Positions 1 to 10,078 of a stretch of DNA of 64,000 bases are shown piece after piece (position 1 is the stretch's first letter; the number at the start of each line of letters is the position of its first letter). The stretch is taken from positions 124,001 to 188,000 of the forward strand of contig JAAWAB010000002.1 in NCBI GenBank assembly GCA_022791915.1, written 5' to 3'. The notes below the pieces were generated by a model, which was not told the DNA's origin, ran no database searches, and worked only from the letters and a program-made list of their open reading frames with translations. Origin of the DNA: Clostridia bacterium. Lineage in GTDB: Bacteria; Bacillota; Clostridia; Christensenellales; Pumilibacteraceae. The position numbers were made by a program, and so were the translations under genes.

Positions 1-211
1 CGCGCGGATAGCGTTTAGCCACGCATTCGCGGAACGCGATTTCGCTGTTACCGCCCAAATATCCGTGCGCCGTGTCGAAATAATTGAATCCGTTTTCTAT
101 AAACACATCTGTCATCGCTTTGATTTCGTCGTATCCCGCAGGCGCGCCGTCGGCGGGCAGACGCATAAGTCCGAATCCGAATTTTCCTTTTACTTCTTCA
201 AAACATTGCAT
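1..211 (-). CDS. Aldo/keto reductase, N-terminal part (truncated by window edge)
   Basis: Minus-strand translation MQCFEEVKGKFGFGLMRLPADGAPAGYDEIKAMTDVFIENGFNYFDTAHGYLGGNSEIAFRECVAKRYPR...; GFGLMRLP and FDTAHGY..GNSE are aldo/keto reductase motifs. Confidence 0.75.
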   Translation of the reverse strand, partial: MQCFEEVKGKFGFGLMRLPADGAPAGYDEIKAMTDVFIENGFNYFDTAHGYLGGNSEIAFRECVAKRYPR

Positions 212-355
212 GATGTGTCCCTCCGTTACGTTCTTTCTTGACGTATATTTTTATCCGTACGATATTATACGTTTATTGCAATTTCACTTAAAACCCCTTG
301 CAATCCAAAGTTACGTATAGTATAGCATACATTTTATAGGCGGGCAACCGAAATT

Positions 356-1315
356 TCAGCGCTCGCGCCCGTCGTTCAACACGTCGGCAATAAAATATCG
401 CGGACGGTGCTTGCTTTCCATATACGTCTTGCCCACATAGTCGCCCACAATGCCCACCGACAGCACAACAATTCCCGAAAGCAGTCCCGCTCCCGCAAGA
501 AGTATCCACCCCTGCCACAACAAGTTCAAGCAAAAAAGCGTGATTGTGGCGGCAAGCGCAAGCACCGAAAGCGCAATGAGCGCAATGCCCGTGTTGCGAA
601 TCATTTTTATGGGCGTTACGGTGAGCGACGTAATGCCTTCATACGCAAACGACAGCATTTTTTTGAGCGGATATTTGCTTTCGCCCGCAAACCGTTCGGC
701 ACGCTCGTAAAACACCAAATCGGATTTATAACCTATCATGGGCACCAAACCGCGCAAAAACAGGTTGCACTCCCGGTATTCGGAAAGCGCGAGTACCGCC
801 CTGCGCGACATCAAACGGTAATCGGCATGATTGAACACGATATTTCCGCCCATTTTGTTGGTGAGTTTATAAAACGCTTCCGCCGTCCAACGTTTGAAAA
901 AGCTGTCTTTCTTGCGCGCCTTGCGCACGCCGTAAACCACTTCGCACCCTTCGTGAAATTTATCCACCATTTCGTCTACGGCGTTTATATCGTCTTGCAA
1001 GTCGGCGTCCATGGAAACAATCGCATCGGCATACTTTGCCGCCGTTTCCAGTCCCGCAAGCAATGCGTTCTGGTGTCCGCGGTTGCGCGAAAGATTCACG
1101 CCCGAAAAATGCCCGTCCTCTTCGTGAAACTTGCGAATCAGCGCCCAAGTATTGTCTTTCGAGCCGTCGTTCACGTACAACACGCGGCTTTCGTCGCTGA
1201 TTTTGCCCGCGCCGATGAGCCCCGTCAGCTTTTCACGCAAACGCGCCGTAGTTTCGGCAAGCACGGGTTCTTCGTTGTAGCAAGGCACAACTATGTACAA
1301 AACGGTATCTTTCAT
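356..1315 (-). CDS. Glycosyltransferase family 2 (DPM1/GtrB-like, two C-terminal TM helices)
   Basis: IVVPCYNEEPVLAET, VNDGSKDNTW, SMDADLQDD motifs; start trimmed to MKDTVLYIVV (ORF track starts at 1390). Confidence 0.9.
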   Translation of the reverse strand: MKDTVLYIVVPCYNEEPVLAETTARLREKLTGLIGAGKISDESRVLYVNDGSKDNTWALIRKFHEEDGHFSGVNLSRNRGHQNALLAGLETAAKYADAIVSMDADLQDDINAVDEMVDKFHEGCEVVYGVRKARKKDSFFKRWTAEAFYKLTNKMGGNIVFNHADYRLMSRRAVLALSEYRECNLFLRGLVPMIGYKSDLVFYERAERFAGESKYPLKKMLSFAYEGITSLTVTPIKMIRNTGIALIALSVLALAATITLFCLNLLWQGWILLAGAGLLSGIVVLSVGIVGDYVGKTYMESKHRPRYFIADVLNDGRER

Positions 1316-2877
1316 TTCCTTTTTCTCTCCTTTAATCCGTAAAGACGATAGCCGTCTTTCACCATTAGCAATTCGTATTTTTCTTCCCACCGCTCGGGTA
1401 TTACGTTATACGCCACAACATAGTCGGTTTTTCCTTCCGCAACCCACCTGTTTTGCGTCTGCGCAATATCGTCGAGCGGAATGTTCAACCCGCAAAAATA
1501 TTTGCACGTGGGCACAATCCCCGCCGCCGTATACACGCCCGTATCCAACGAAAGATAATCGAGCGAAGTTGCGTTGGGCGTTTCGTTTATAATCCGCGCA
1601 AACTTGTATTGCACCAAATCGTTTTTATCCCTTCCCATAGCCGAAACATTGGGGCACAAATGCAACGAGAGCGCCACCGTTACCGCCAAAATCGCGGCGG
1701 CTCCGCACGCGAAAACGTCGCGTTTTACCACCCGAGTGTTATCGCCCATCAAACGGCACAACGCCACGCCGCCCGTAAACGCGAATATGCAAACGGGTTG
1801 CCCGTAATACCGATACCCCACGCCGCCCGCAAAAGTGAAAATCACCGTGCCGCCGTACAATGCAAAAAGCGCGGCTTTTTCTTTTCCGCTCACGCGCTTG
1901 CTTATGGCAAAATATACGAATCCCGGCAATATAGCCGCATAAAATTGCCAACCGAACCTGAAAGACAGCAGATACGAACGGAGAATCCCCCAAAGTTTGC
2001 CCCATACCGACGCACCCGCGCCCGCCGTCCGATTGGCGTACAGAAATATATTGTTGTAGATATACGCCGTGAACATATCGCCGAGCGCGCCGTTCGCCGC
2101 AAAATAAATGAGCGCGGGCAAACTCGCCCCAACCATACCGCCCGCAAATACGCCCGCACCCGTAAACGCACGACGCACGTTCTTGTTGCGGAGTTCAAAC
2201 AAAAAAGCAACGAGAATAAACACAAAAAAGAATCCGCACATGGTAAATTTAACCCAAAAAGCAAATGCGGCGAATACACCCGCAAGCGCGTAATGCCGCA
2301 AAAGCATACTCGCATTGCGCTTTTTTACACCCGACAACAAAAACCACAGTGCCCACGCCATAAGCGGTTGCACGAATTCTTCGGCGCTTCCCCCCTGCGA
2401 AAAACTCTGCGGCGTATAAGACAGAAACAACAAAACGGGCGTTAATACAAGCGCCGCGTCTTTTCTTATATATAATATAAGCAACCGATATACGGCACAA
2501 GCAAATGCGAATCCGAACGCAAGTTCGAGCAGATACGCTCCGATAAACGACTGTTGCGAAATTCCGTAGGCAATCGCATACAGTACGTAGAGATACAATC
2601 CCTTTTGCTCGTAAATATCTTTATACAGAATTTTGCCGTTCGCCATGGCTTTGCCCACCGTAAAAAAACAGTTGGCGTCGCACCAGGTGTTCATGGGGTA
2701 CAGAAACGAACTTGTACTGCAAACGGTAACGAATACAAATACGCAAATCGCAAGCCAAAGAAAATGTCCGTAGCGAGTGTATACCGATTTAACCGATTTT
2801 GCAACCAAGACCCCGTTCCTCCTTTGTAAATAGCTTTCTTCCGATAAAAGTATAGCGCAAAACCGTACAAAACGCAA
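1312..2877 (-). CDS. Multi-TM membrane protein, GT39/ArnT-like glycosyltransferase
   Basis: Many hydrophobic helices; overlaps the GT2 gene by 4 bp (ATGA coupling); start uncertain. Confidence 0.55.
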   Translation of the reverse strand: MRFVRFCAILLSEESYLQRRNGVLVAKSVKSVYTRYGHFLWLAICVFVFVTVCSTSSFLYPMNTWCDANCFFTVGKAMANGKILYKDIYEQKGLYLYVLYAIAYGISQQSFIGAYLLELAFGFAFACAVYRLLILYIRKDAALVLTPVLLFLSYTPQSFSQGGSAEEFVQPLMAWALWFLLSGVKKRNASMLLRHYALAGVFAAFAFWVKFTMCGFFFVFILVAFLFELRNKNVRRAFTGAGVFAGGMVGASLPALIYFAANGALGDMFTAYIYNNIFLYANRTAGAGASVWGKLWGILRSYLLSFRFGWQFYAAILPGFVYFAISKRVSGKEKAALFALYGGTVIFTFAGGVGYRYYGQPVCIFAFTGGVALCRLMGDNTRVVKRDVFACGAAAILAVTVALSLHLCPNVSAMGRDKNDLVQYKFARIINETPNATSLDYLSLDTGVYTAAGIVPTCKYFCGLNIPLDDIAQTQNRWVAEGKTDYVVAYNVIPERWEEKYELLMVKDGYRLYGLKERKRK

Positions 2878-2996
2878 TCGGATTGCCGCAATTTTGTCAA
2901 ATGATTACTGCGTTTATTCCTTTTTTGCCCGATTGCTTGCCAAGCGGTTCATTTTCGCGTATAATAAAAAGCGAAAACAAAGGAAGGGCTTATATC

Positions 2997-4454
2997 GTGA
3001 ATACGGCAATCGACAGAAAAAAGGATTATCGATTTTGGATTGTGCTCGTTTGCGCGGCAGTATTCGCCGTGCTTACCGTCCTTGATTTGCGTATGATTCG
3101 CCCGCCCCGCGGCGGAAGCGTTGCAGACTTCGTTGTAATTTATGTGGCAACCGCATTGCCCTTTCTTATCTTATTCGGCGTAGCGCTCCTTTTGCGGGTG
3201 CGCGGCAAGCGGTTGGCATTCGTAGGCGTTTTCTTTCTTCTTTCGTATGCCGTACGAATTCTGTTCGCCGATTTACAAAGCAACGACTACATCTGGTTTT
3301 TATCGGTGTGGATGAAAGAATATCGCGCATTGCCGCTTAAAGAATGTTTTATCCGTCAAGTGGGCAATTATCCCCCGCTTTACAATTACTTTCTGATTGC
3401 CTTTTCCCGCCTGCCCATTCGGGATTTGTATCTTATTAAAACGCTTTCGTTTTACGGAGAAGTGCTCACTGCCGTTTTTGCCGCAAAACTCGTGGCGCTT
3501 GTGCGCAAAGACTCTTTTTCTTTTCCCGTTCTCGCGCTTTTTCTATTTTTTCCCATATTTCTTTCCAACAGCAGTAAATGGGCACAGTGCGACACACTGT
3601 ATGCCGGATGCGCGCTCGCGGGCATATACTTTGCTCTCAAACGCAAATCGGTGCTTTGCTATATTTGCATAGGGTTGGGGCTTGCTTTCAAATTGCAAAT
3701 GCTGTTTATTTTGCCCGTAGGACTCATTCTTCTTCTATCTGCCGACAAAAACGGCAAAAAATTCATTTTATGGCGGTATATCTGGGTTGTACCGCTCGCA
3801 TTCATAGCGGTAAGCATAGTGCCCGTATTTTTCGGCGGCAGTTTTTTCAAAGTGTTTTCCGTATATTTTAATCAGGCAACCGAAGGCAATGCGCAACACG
3901 GACTCAACGGGCATTGCGCCAACGTTCTGTTGCCTTTTTATGCCGTTCCCAAGGGGAGCATTGCCTATTATATATTGTTTGCGCTGTTTGTGACGATTAC
4001 GGCGGCAATCTTACTCTTTCTTATAATTCATACGTTACGCGCGTCGAAACGGCAACTTTCTCCCGTGCAGGTTGTATTGCTCTCGGTACTGTTGCCGCTC
4101 GTTTCCGTCTTTTTCATGCCGAAAATGTACGACCGATTCTATTATATAGCCGAATTGTTCCTTGCCGTGCTCGTTTGCGTATCACGAAACAAAAACACGT
4201 TTACGGCGTTTGCCGCACTTGAAACGGGACAGTGGCTGATTTACACCCGCTCGTTGGCAAAAATAAAAGGCGCTTACTACGCGTCGCCGCTTTTCGTCGC
4301 CTTTGCACTCGCTTTTGTGTTCTTGCTGTATTTTGCCCAATTTCCGCACCCGAAGTTCTCGCCGCTTGCCGAACGTTTCCGCTCGTACGATATGCGTTTT
4401 TCCGCACCGCAACAAGCGGAAACGTCAGATTCCGATATTTCCGCCCAATCGTAA
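2997..4454 (+). CDS. Multi-TM membrane protein, mannosyltransferase/GT39-like
   Basis: Hydrophobic polytopic protein with NYPPLYNYFLIAF and KWAQCDTLYAG segments typical of GT-C enzymes; GTG start proposed at 2997. Confidence 0.55.
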   Translation: MNTAIDRKKDYRFWIVLVCAAVFAVLTVLDLRMIRPPRGGSVADFVVIYVATALPFLILFGVALLLRVRGKRLAFVGVFFLLSYAVRILFADLQSNDYIWFLSVWMKEYRALPLKECFIRQVGNYPPLYNYFLIAFSRLPIRDLYLIKTLSFYGEVLTAVFAAKLVALVRKDSFSFPVLALFLFFPIFLSNSSKWAQCDTLYAGCALAGIYFALKRKSVLCYICIGLGLAFKLQMLFILPVGLILLLSADKNGKKFILWRYIWVVPLAFIAVSIVPVFFGGSFFKVFSVYFNQATEGNAQHGLNGHCANVLLPFYAVPKGSIAYYILFALFVTITAAILLFLIIHTLRASKRQLSPVQVVLLSVLLPLVSVFFMPKMYDRFYYIAELFLAVLVCVSRNKNTFTAFAALETGQWLIYTRSLAKIKGAYYASPLFVAFALAFVFLLYFAQFPHPKFSPLAERFRSYDMRFSAPQQAETSDSDISAQS

Positions 4455-4524
4455 AACTGCGTTTCGCAATGATTTACCCCCCCAATGCGCGGCGTAAATT
4501 CTTTGCAATCTCTTTCCGAAATAT

Positions 4525-5862
4525 TTATTTCGGATTTTTTTTGTTTTGTACGTGTTCGTTCCGCCATGCCTTGATTTCGTCTAAACGCGCTTTGCACCTG
4601 TTTTCCAACCCTTCTTCGGTGGGAATATAGTATTCTTTTCCCACCAACGAATCGGGTAAACACTGCATGTCGGTAATCTTATCTTTATAATCGTGCGCGT
4701 ATTGATACCCTTTGCCGTAGTTTAACTCTTTCATGAGTTTGGTAGGCGCGTTGCGTATAACAAGCGGCACGGGTTCGGCGAGCATATTGAGCGCGTCTTG
4801 CTTTGCCGCCGAATATGCCGCATAAAGCGCGTTGGATTTGGGCGCAAGCGAAAGATACACAACCGCCTGCGTAAGATGCACGCTGCATTCGGGCATTCCG
4901 ATAAAGTGACACGCCTGATACGCCGCCACACACATTTCCAACGCGCGCGGGTCGGCAAGTCCCACGTCTTCGCTCGCAAAACGAACAATGCGACGCGCCA
5001 CATACAAAGGGTCTTCGCCCGCTTCCAACATGCGCGCCAACCAATATACGGCGGCGTCGGGGTCGGAATTGCGCATAGACTTATGAAGAGCCGATATCAA
5101 ATTATAATGTTCTTCGCCCGACTTATCGTACAACAGCGATTTTTTAGACGTGCACTGTTCCACCGTTTCGCGCGTGACAATCGTTTTGTCCTGCGTCACT
5201 TCGCCGTTAAGCACTGCCATTTCCAACGTGGAAAGCGCACTGCGCGCGTCGCCGTTGGCAAAATTCGCAATGATTTCCAAAACGTCGTCGTGAATATCGA
5301 TTGTCTGATTTCCGAATCCGCGCGGGTCGGAAAGCGCATGCCGCAATAAATCGGTCAACTCTTCGGTTTTGAGCGACTGCAACACAAACACCTTGCACCG
5401 CGACAAAAGCGCGCCGTTCACCTCAAACGACGGGTTTTCGGTTGTGGCGCCTATGAGCGTGATACTCCCTTTTTCCACAAACGGCAAAAAAGCGTCCTGC
5501 TGGGCTTTGTTGAAACGGTGGATTTCGTCCACGAATAAAATGGTTTTTTCACCGAAACGACGGTTTTGCTCCGCCTGCTCCATAACCTGCTTGATTTCTT
5601 TAATACCGCTTGTTACTGCCGAAAAGTCGATGAAATTCGCCTTTGTGCGGCGCGCGATAATCCGCGCCAGCGTTGTTTTTCCCACGCCGGGCGGTCCCCA
5701 AAAAATCATGGAGCCTACGTTGTCGCTTTCAATGAGTCGGCGGAGTACTTTGCCTTCGCCGAGCAAATGTTTCTGCCCGCAGTATTCGTCGAGCGTTTGC
5801 GGGCGCAGACGCGCGGCAAGCGGTTGGGGCGTGCCCGTTTCAAAAAACGTTTGTTGTTCCAT
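4525..5862 (-). CDS. rarA: Replication-associated recombination protein A (AAA+ ATPase)
   Basis: PLAARLRPQTLDEYCGQKHLLG, FWGPPGVGKTTLARIIA, LFVDEIHRFNKAQQDAFLP, GATTENPSFEVNGALLSRCKVF. Confidence 0.95.
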   Translation of the reverse strand: MEQQTFFETGTPQPLAARLRPQTLDEYCGQKHLLGEGKVLRRLIESDNVGSMIFWGPPGVGKTTLARIIARRTKANFIDFSAVTSGIKEIKQVMEQAEQNRRFGEKTILFVDEIHRFNKAQQDAFLPFVEKGSITLIGATTENPSFEVNGALLSRCKVFVLQSLKTEELTDLLRHALSDPRGFGNQTIDIHDDVLEIIANFANGDARSALSTLEMAVLNGEVTQDKTIVTRETVEQCTSKKSLLYDKSGEEHYNLISALHKSMRNSDPDAAVYWLARMLEAGEDPLYVARRIVRFASEDVGLADPRALEMCVAAYQACHFIGMPECSVHLTQAVVYLSLAPKSNALYAAYSAAKQDALNMLAEPVPLVIRNAPTKLMKELNYGKGYQYAHDYKDKITDMQCLPDSLVGKEYYIPTEEGLENRCKARLDEIKAWRNEHVQNKKNPK

Positions 5863-5944
5863 ATGCGTTTCACCCTTGCTTTCTTATGGTATAGTATAGC
5901 ACAACAAAGAAAAAACGCAAACTCTTTTTTACGACGTGTTTTTC

Positions 5945-7978
5945 CTATTTTCGGTCGGGAAGTTGCGTATCCGCCCTCTGCGACGTTTCGGCAACACGCG
6001 GCGCAACGGGTTCGGTGCGATTCTTATCGGTAAACGTAAGATTTTTCATGGTTACGGTAGCGTCCGTTTTACTGCGGAATAAAAATTCCGCTTGCACGAA
6101 ACTGCGCCGAAGTTTAAGCGGAAACAAAACGGCGGCGCCGTCGCAACGGTATCCGCGCGTTACATCGATACAATATAACGTTTCCTTTTCGCCTACGGGC
6201 AACGATACCGCCGCATTGCGCCCGCCGTGTAACAAAAACCGATACACGTCGCCGTCCGCCGCCCGCGCCACCACACCGAGAAAGTCCACGGTATCGGGCG
6301 AAGAAAGCATGAAGGAAAGATAACGGTATGACGCCAGATGATGGGCATGCCCCGACGCACACAACAGCGGCGATATACCGAACAGAAAATACCGTTCGTT
6401 ATCGGGGCAAGCCGTAACCGTAAGCACACCGTCCCTCACCGTGATTTCGGTATTGTTACCGCCGTATATTTCACCGTCGCGCCACACGGGTATCTCACGG
6501 CACGTGCCGATATCCCACCCGAAACAATTTTCGGGCGTCATGCTTTGACGCAACGATAAAAATGCGGGCGGGAAACAATATCCGCGGTGCACCGCCTCTC
6601 GCTTTGTGCGGTACGGCAAAACGGGTTTTCCGTTACTTGTCCGCAGATTGCAATCGTTTGCATACAGCATAAACGCATAGGTAAGATATGCGGGGCAGGG
6701 CACGTCGTCGCACGCAACAACAACGGTATTCTCTTTGATTTCCGCCCGAGCGGGGTAATACTTTCCGTTTTTACCCGCAAGCGTAAATCCGCCCGTTTGC
6801 CCCACGGCGCAATCGCCGCCGATTCGGCAAACCGCTTTCCCCTTTTCAAACGTTACCGATTCGATACGCGGGAATTTTTCGCCCGCAATCGCCGCTTCCA
6901 TTCTTTGGGCAACGGGCAACTTGTTCACGGGATGAATGGGGTGATAGTACAATTCTCCGTCGCATTTGAGCCAACGCGGCGCAATATCGAACACGGGCAC
7001 AAACGTGTAATCGGGCAATTCCGTTTCCAAATGTGCCAATGCCTCGTTTATATATTCGTAACCGTGCTTATCGCCGTAGGCATAATACTCGGGCGCAATG
7101 CCCACCGCTATAAATTTACCGTCGAACGTTGCGCGATACACCCGCACAATCGTACGCAACGCATGCGCAAACCATTCCGCGAACGCATAATCCCATGCGG
7201 AACTCTCGCCGAGCAGCCACAAAAGCGCCGCAAACCGCAATCCCGCAAGCGGCGCCACTTTCTCATTGTAAACGCCCGCAAGTTGCGTAAAATTTACGCC
7301 GCCCTTGTGATTATAGTCTTTTTCGGATACATATCGTCCCACCGACTCACAGAATGCTTTCCATTTTTCGTCTTGTTCCACATATTCCCGCGGCACATAC
7401 GTTTCTACGCTCAATCCGCCCATCGAGGCAATCACCACCCCCGTAGGCACGCCCGTGCGTTCGCTGTGCAATACAGCCGTCATCACCGAAAGCGCCGACA
7501 CCGATTGCAGCTCTTTTTCGCTGCCGCTTATCCAGCGGTATTCTTGCGCAAGGTCGGCAAGCGGTCGTACGGGACGCGTCAATTCGGAAATATCCGAAAA
7601 TTCTTTTTCACCGAGCGACAAAAAGGCAACGTCGGCTTTTGCCGCCCGCGCCGCAATTTCTTCCCACCCTTCGGTGGCAGATAATCCGTACGCCATGTTG
7701 CTCTGCCCGAGCGCCAGAAACACGTCGCCGAACCGCACGTTTTTCACATGCAATTCTTCCCGACCGCACCGAACCGAAATTTCCCACACAACCGACGTAT
7801 CGGTTACGGGCGGCAATACCGCCGTGAATTTTTCTCCTTCCCGCTCGATGTGCGCGCGCAATTCTTCTTTACCCGTAAGAGAAAGACAAACGTCACCGTT
7901 TGCCCAACCCCACACGCGCACCGTATCGCCGCGTTGTAAAATCATTCCGTCGGTAAAAATCCGCGAAAGTCGCAACAT
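5945..7978 (-). CDS. Sialate O-acetylesterase-like SGNH hydrolase
   Basis: LSRIFTDGMILQRG start and LALGQSNMAYGLS block typical of sialate O-acetylesterase family proteins. Confidence 0.75.
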   Translation of the reverse strand: MLRLSRIFTDGMILQRGDTVRVWGWANGDVCLSLTGKEELRAHIEREGEKFTAVLPPVTDTSVVWEISVRCGREELHVKNVRFGDVFLALGQSNMAYGLSATEGWEEIAARAAKADVAFLSLGEKEFSDISELTRPVRPLADLAQEYRWISGSEKELQSVSALSVMTAVLHSERTGVPTGVVIASMGGLSVETYVPREYVEQDEKWKAFCESVGRYVSEKDYNHKGGVNFTQLAGVYNEKVAPLAGLRFAALLWLLGESSAWDYAFAEWFAHALRTIVRVYRATFDGKFIAVGIAPEYYAYGDKHGYEYINEALAHLETELPDYTFVPVFDIAPRWLKCDGELYYHPIHPVNKLPVAQRMEAAIAGEKFPRIESVTFEKGKAVCRIGGDCAVGQTGGFTLAGKNGKYYPARAEIKENTVVVACDDVPCPAYLTYAFMLYANDCNLRTSNGKPVLPYRTKREAVHRGYCFPPAFLSLRQSMTPENCFGWDIGTCREIPVWRDGEIYGGNNTEITVRDGVLTVTACPDNERYFLFGISPLLCASGHAHHLASYRYLSFMLSSPDTVDFLGVVARAADGDVYRFLLHGGRNAAVSLPVGEKETLYCIDVTRGYRCDGAAVLFPLKLRRSFVQAEFLFRSKTDATVTMKNLTFTDKNRTEPVAPRVAETSQRADTQLPDRK

Positions 7979-7982
7979 GTTC

Positions 7983-10028
7983 TTACTTCCCCAAATATTT
8001 GTTCATAAAGTAGCACGGCACGCTCGACCAAGCATGACACAAACTGCCTGCGTCTTCAAAATCCGCTTCGCCTTCCGCCGTTTCCCAATACGACGTCGCG
8101 CCCTTAAACAGCATGCCGCCGAATAACTCGCATATTTCGTTCAGGCAAAACTCCGTATCGCCGCTATACTGTACAATCGCATCGTACTTTGCCTGTAACG
8201 TGGCAAACGTGCATTTTCCCATGTTTTCGGGCGGTTTTTTAAGCGCCTGCGTCATGCGCGCCGTTCTCTCCTGCGGCACCGCGTCCGTAAGAAGAATTAC
8301 TGCCTGCGTGTATCCGTGCAAACCGTATCCTTTTCCTTTATCGTCCAGGAAGGAAAAATACAATCCGCTTTTCGCATCGTAAAACTTTTCGAGCGTGCAC
8401 GCCGCGTCGGAACCGAGTTTTTCGTATTCTCTTGCCGCGTTTTCGTTTCCTGCCGCACGGTGCACAAACGCCATTTCTTTTGCCGACGAAACGAATAAAG
8501 CCGTTAAAATCGCGTCGCTCGTTTCGGGAATTATCCCGTCGCGAAAAATCATGCCGCCGTCCAGTCCGTCCACCCATTCGTAGAAGTTCCAATACCGCGA
8601 CGCAGTAAAATTGTGCACGCCGTCGGCATGTAATTTTGCGCGGAACACTTCAAACATTTTATCCGCCGCGGGCAACATTTCCCGTACGAAATCCGAATTG
8701 TAATCGGCGCGCACGTTTTCGCCGAATGCCAAAAACCAATAGAGCGCAAACGACGGGATGGTGAGTACGTTGCGCGAGGGCGGACACAATTCGGGAAGTC
8801 CGTCGGGTCCCAAGCCGCCCATCATGTCGCGCAATCCCGCGCGCGGCAGTTCATACTCGCCGAACACGCCGTAACCGAACAACATCTGATTGCGCGAATC
8901 CATGCCATACAGCGCCTGTTCCCGCCACGGGCAATCTTCGTAGTGTGCGTGCGCGCAAAGTTGCAAGGTGCGTTTCCCCGTTTCGTAAATGCGATTGAGC
9001 AATCTGTCGCCGAAATCTTTGGAAATATCGGCAAACGGATACACCGCCTCGCGCAACGAAAACACGGAAAGCGTAACGGCGTCGCACGGAACAAATAAGC
9101 ACAAATAACGCGCGCCCATGCGATGTATATCGTCGTACAATATGTTTTCGCCTTTATTCAGCGTAAGGAAAGACCCGAAATTCCGCCCGCCTATCGCGGT
9201 GCGCACGCGCAAATCGGAAAGATGCTCGCCCCAGCCGAGTAACGCCCGACAACTTTTTTTCACCGTAACGCAAAGAGAAAGATACCCCGCCGTTTCTTTT
9301 TCGGTATCCACAATTATATATACGCCGTCGCCGCCCTTTGCGGTAAACGTAAGCGGCGCAATAAGCTGTGCGTGCGTAAGTCGCTTTTCGTTCGTCATTT
9401 CGGAAAACCGACGCGCCGAAAGCCAGGCGTTCTGCATGATTTCCGCCGCCGTTTCGCCGCCGTTTTCTTTATATATACCTTGCGCGCAAACCGTAACGGG
9501 CAACGGCTCCGTGAGAATAAATCGCTTATTCAGGCGCTCCCGCTCGGTAAAATCGGGTGTTACCACCACCGAATCCGTCCACTTTTCGGACTGTTCGGCA
9601 AGATTATACCCCCAGCACAAACCGTATTGCGGCGTCATGAGATACGACTCTGCGTATATCTTGCGAAAAGGACGGCTCTGCGTATTTTTTCCGCTTTCCG
9701 CCACTGTTTTGTTGCCGCTTGCAATCCGAAATCCGACACATGCCGCAGAGGCGCGCCCCGCCGAATAATCGCCGCCCATATGGTACGCAACAATCACCAA
9801 CTCGTTGTTACCCACACGTACAAGCGACGAAATATCGATTTCGTCTACCGTTTTTACGCCCGCACCGTCTACATATTGTCCGTTTGCCGCAAATACACCG
9901 TTTATATATGCCGCATATTCCCAATCGGCGCCGATTTTCAAAACAGCCTGTTTTTCGGATAGCGTAAACGCACAACGAAATTCCGCATACTCTCCCGCTT
10001 TTGCTTCTCCGTTCCAAATCCACTGCAT
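7983..10028 (-). CDS. Alpha-L-rhamnosidase-like (GH78-type six-hairpin) glycosidase
   Basis: N-terminal carbohydrate-binding-like domain (WIWNGEAKAGEYAEFRCAFTL) and YEDCPWREQALYGMDSRNQMLFGYGVFGEYELPR catalytic-region motif. Confidence 0.75.
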   Translation of the reverse strand: MQWIWNGEAKAGEYAEFRCAFTLSEKQAVLKIGADWEYAAYINGVFAANGQYVDGAGVKTVDEIDISSLVRVGNNELVIVAYHMGGDYSAGRASAACVGFRIASGNKTVAESGKNTQSRPFRKIYAESYLMTPQYGLCWGYNLAEQSEKWTDSVVVTPDFTERERLNKRFILTEPLPVTVCAQGIYKENGGETAAEIMQNAWLSARRFSEMTNEKRLTHAQLIAPLTFTAKGGDGVYIIVDTEKETAGYLSLCVTVKKSCRALLGWGEHLSDLRVRTAIGGRNFGSFLTLNKGENILYDDIHRMGARYLCLFVPCDAVTLSVFSLREAVYPFADISKDFGDRLLNRIYETGKRTLQLCAHAHYEDCPWREQALYGMDSRNQMLFGYGVFGEYELPRAGLRDMMGGLGPDGLPELCPPSRNVLTIPSFALYWFLAFGENVRADYNSDFVREMLPAADKMFEVFRAKLHADGVHNFTASRYWNFYEWVDGLDGGMIFRDGIIPETSDAILTALFVSSAKEMAFVHRAAGNENAAREYEKLGSDAACTLEKFYDAKSGLYFSFLDDKGKGYGLHGYTQAVILLTDAVPQERTARMTQALKKPPENMGKCTFATLQAKYDAIVQYSGDTEFCLNEICELFGGMLFKGATSYWETAEGEADFEDAGSLCHAWSSVPCYFMNKYLGK

Positions 10029-10078
10029 ACAGTTTGCCCTCTCATTAAAATTTTATCGTTATCGCTCGCGCGTTGTCG

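Noticed and set aside
1453-2445. Long + strand ORF (330 aa) opposite the membrane-protein gene
   Set aside because: Antisense to a clear polytopic protein; Arg/His-rich composition typical of shadow frames in GC-rich codon-biased genes
4477-4483. C7 homopolymer between the membrane-protein gene and rarA
   Set aside because: Shorter than the two C9 tracts and between convergent gene ends; weak slippage candidate
6587-7684. 365-aa + strand ORF opposite the sialate-esterase gene
   Set aside because: Shadow ORF; low-complexity R/H/F-rich sequence, no motifs, no RBS
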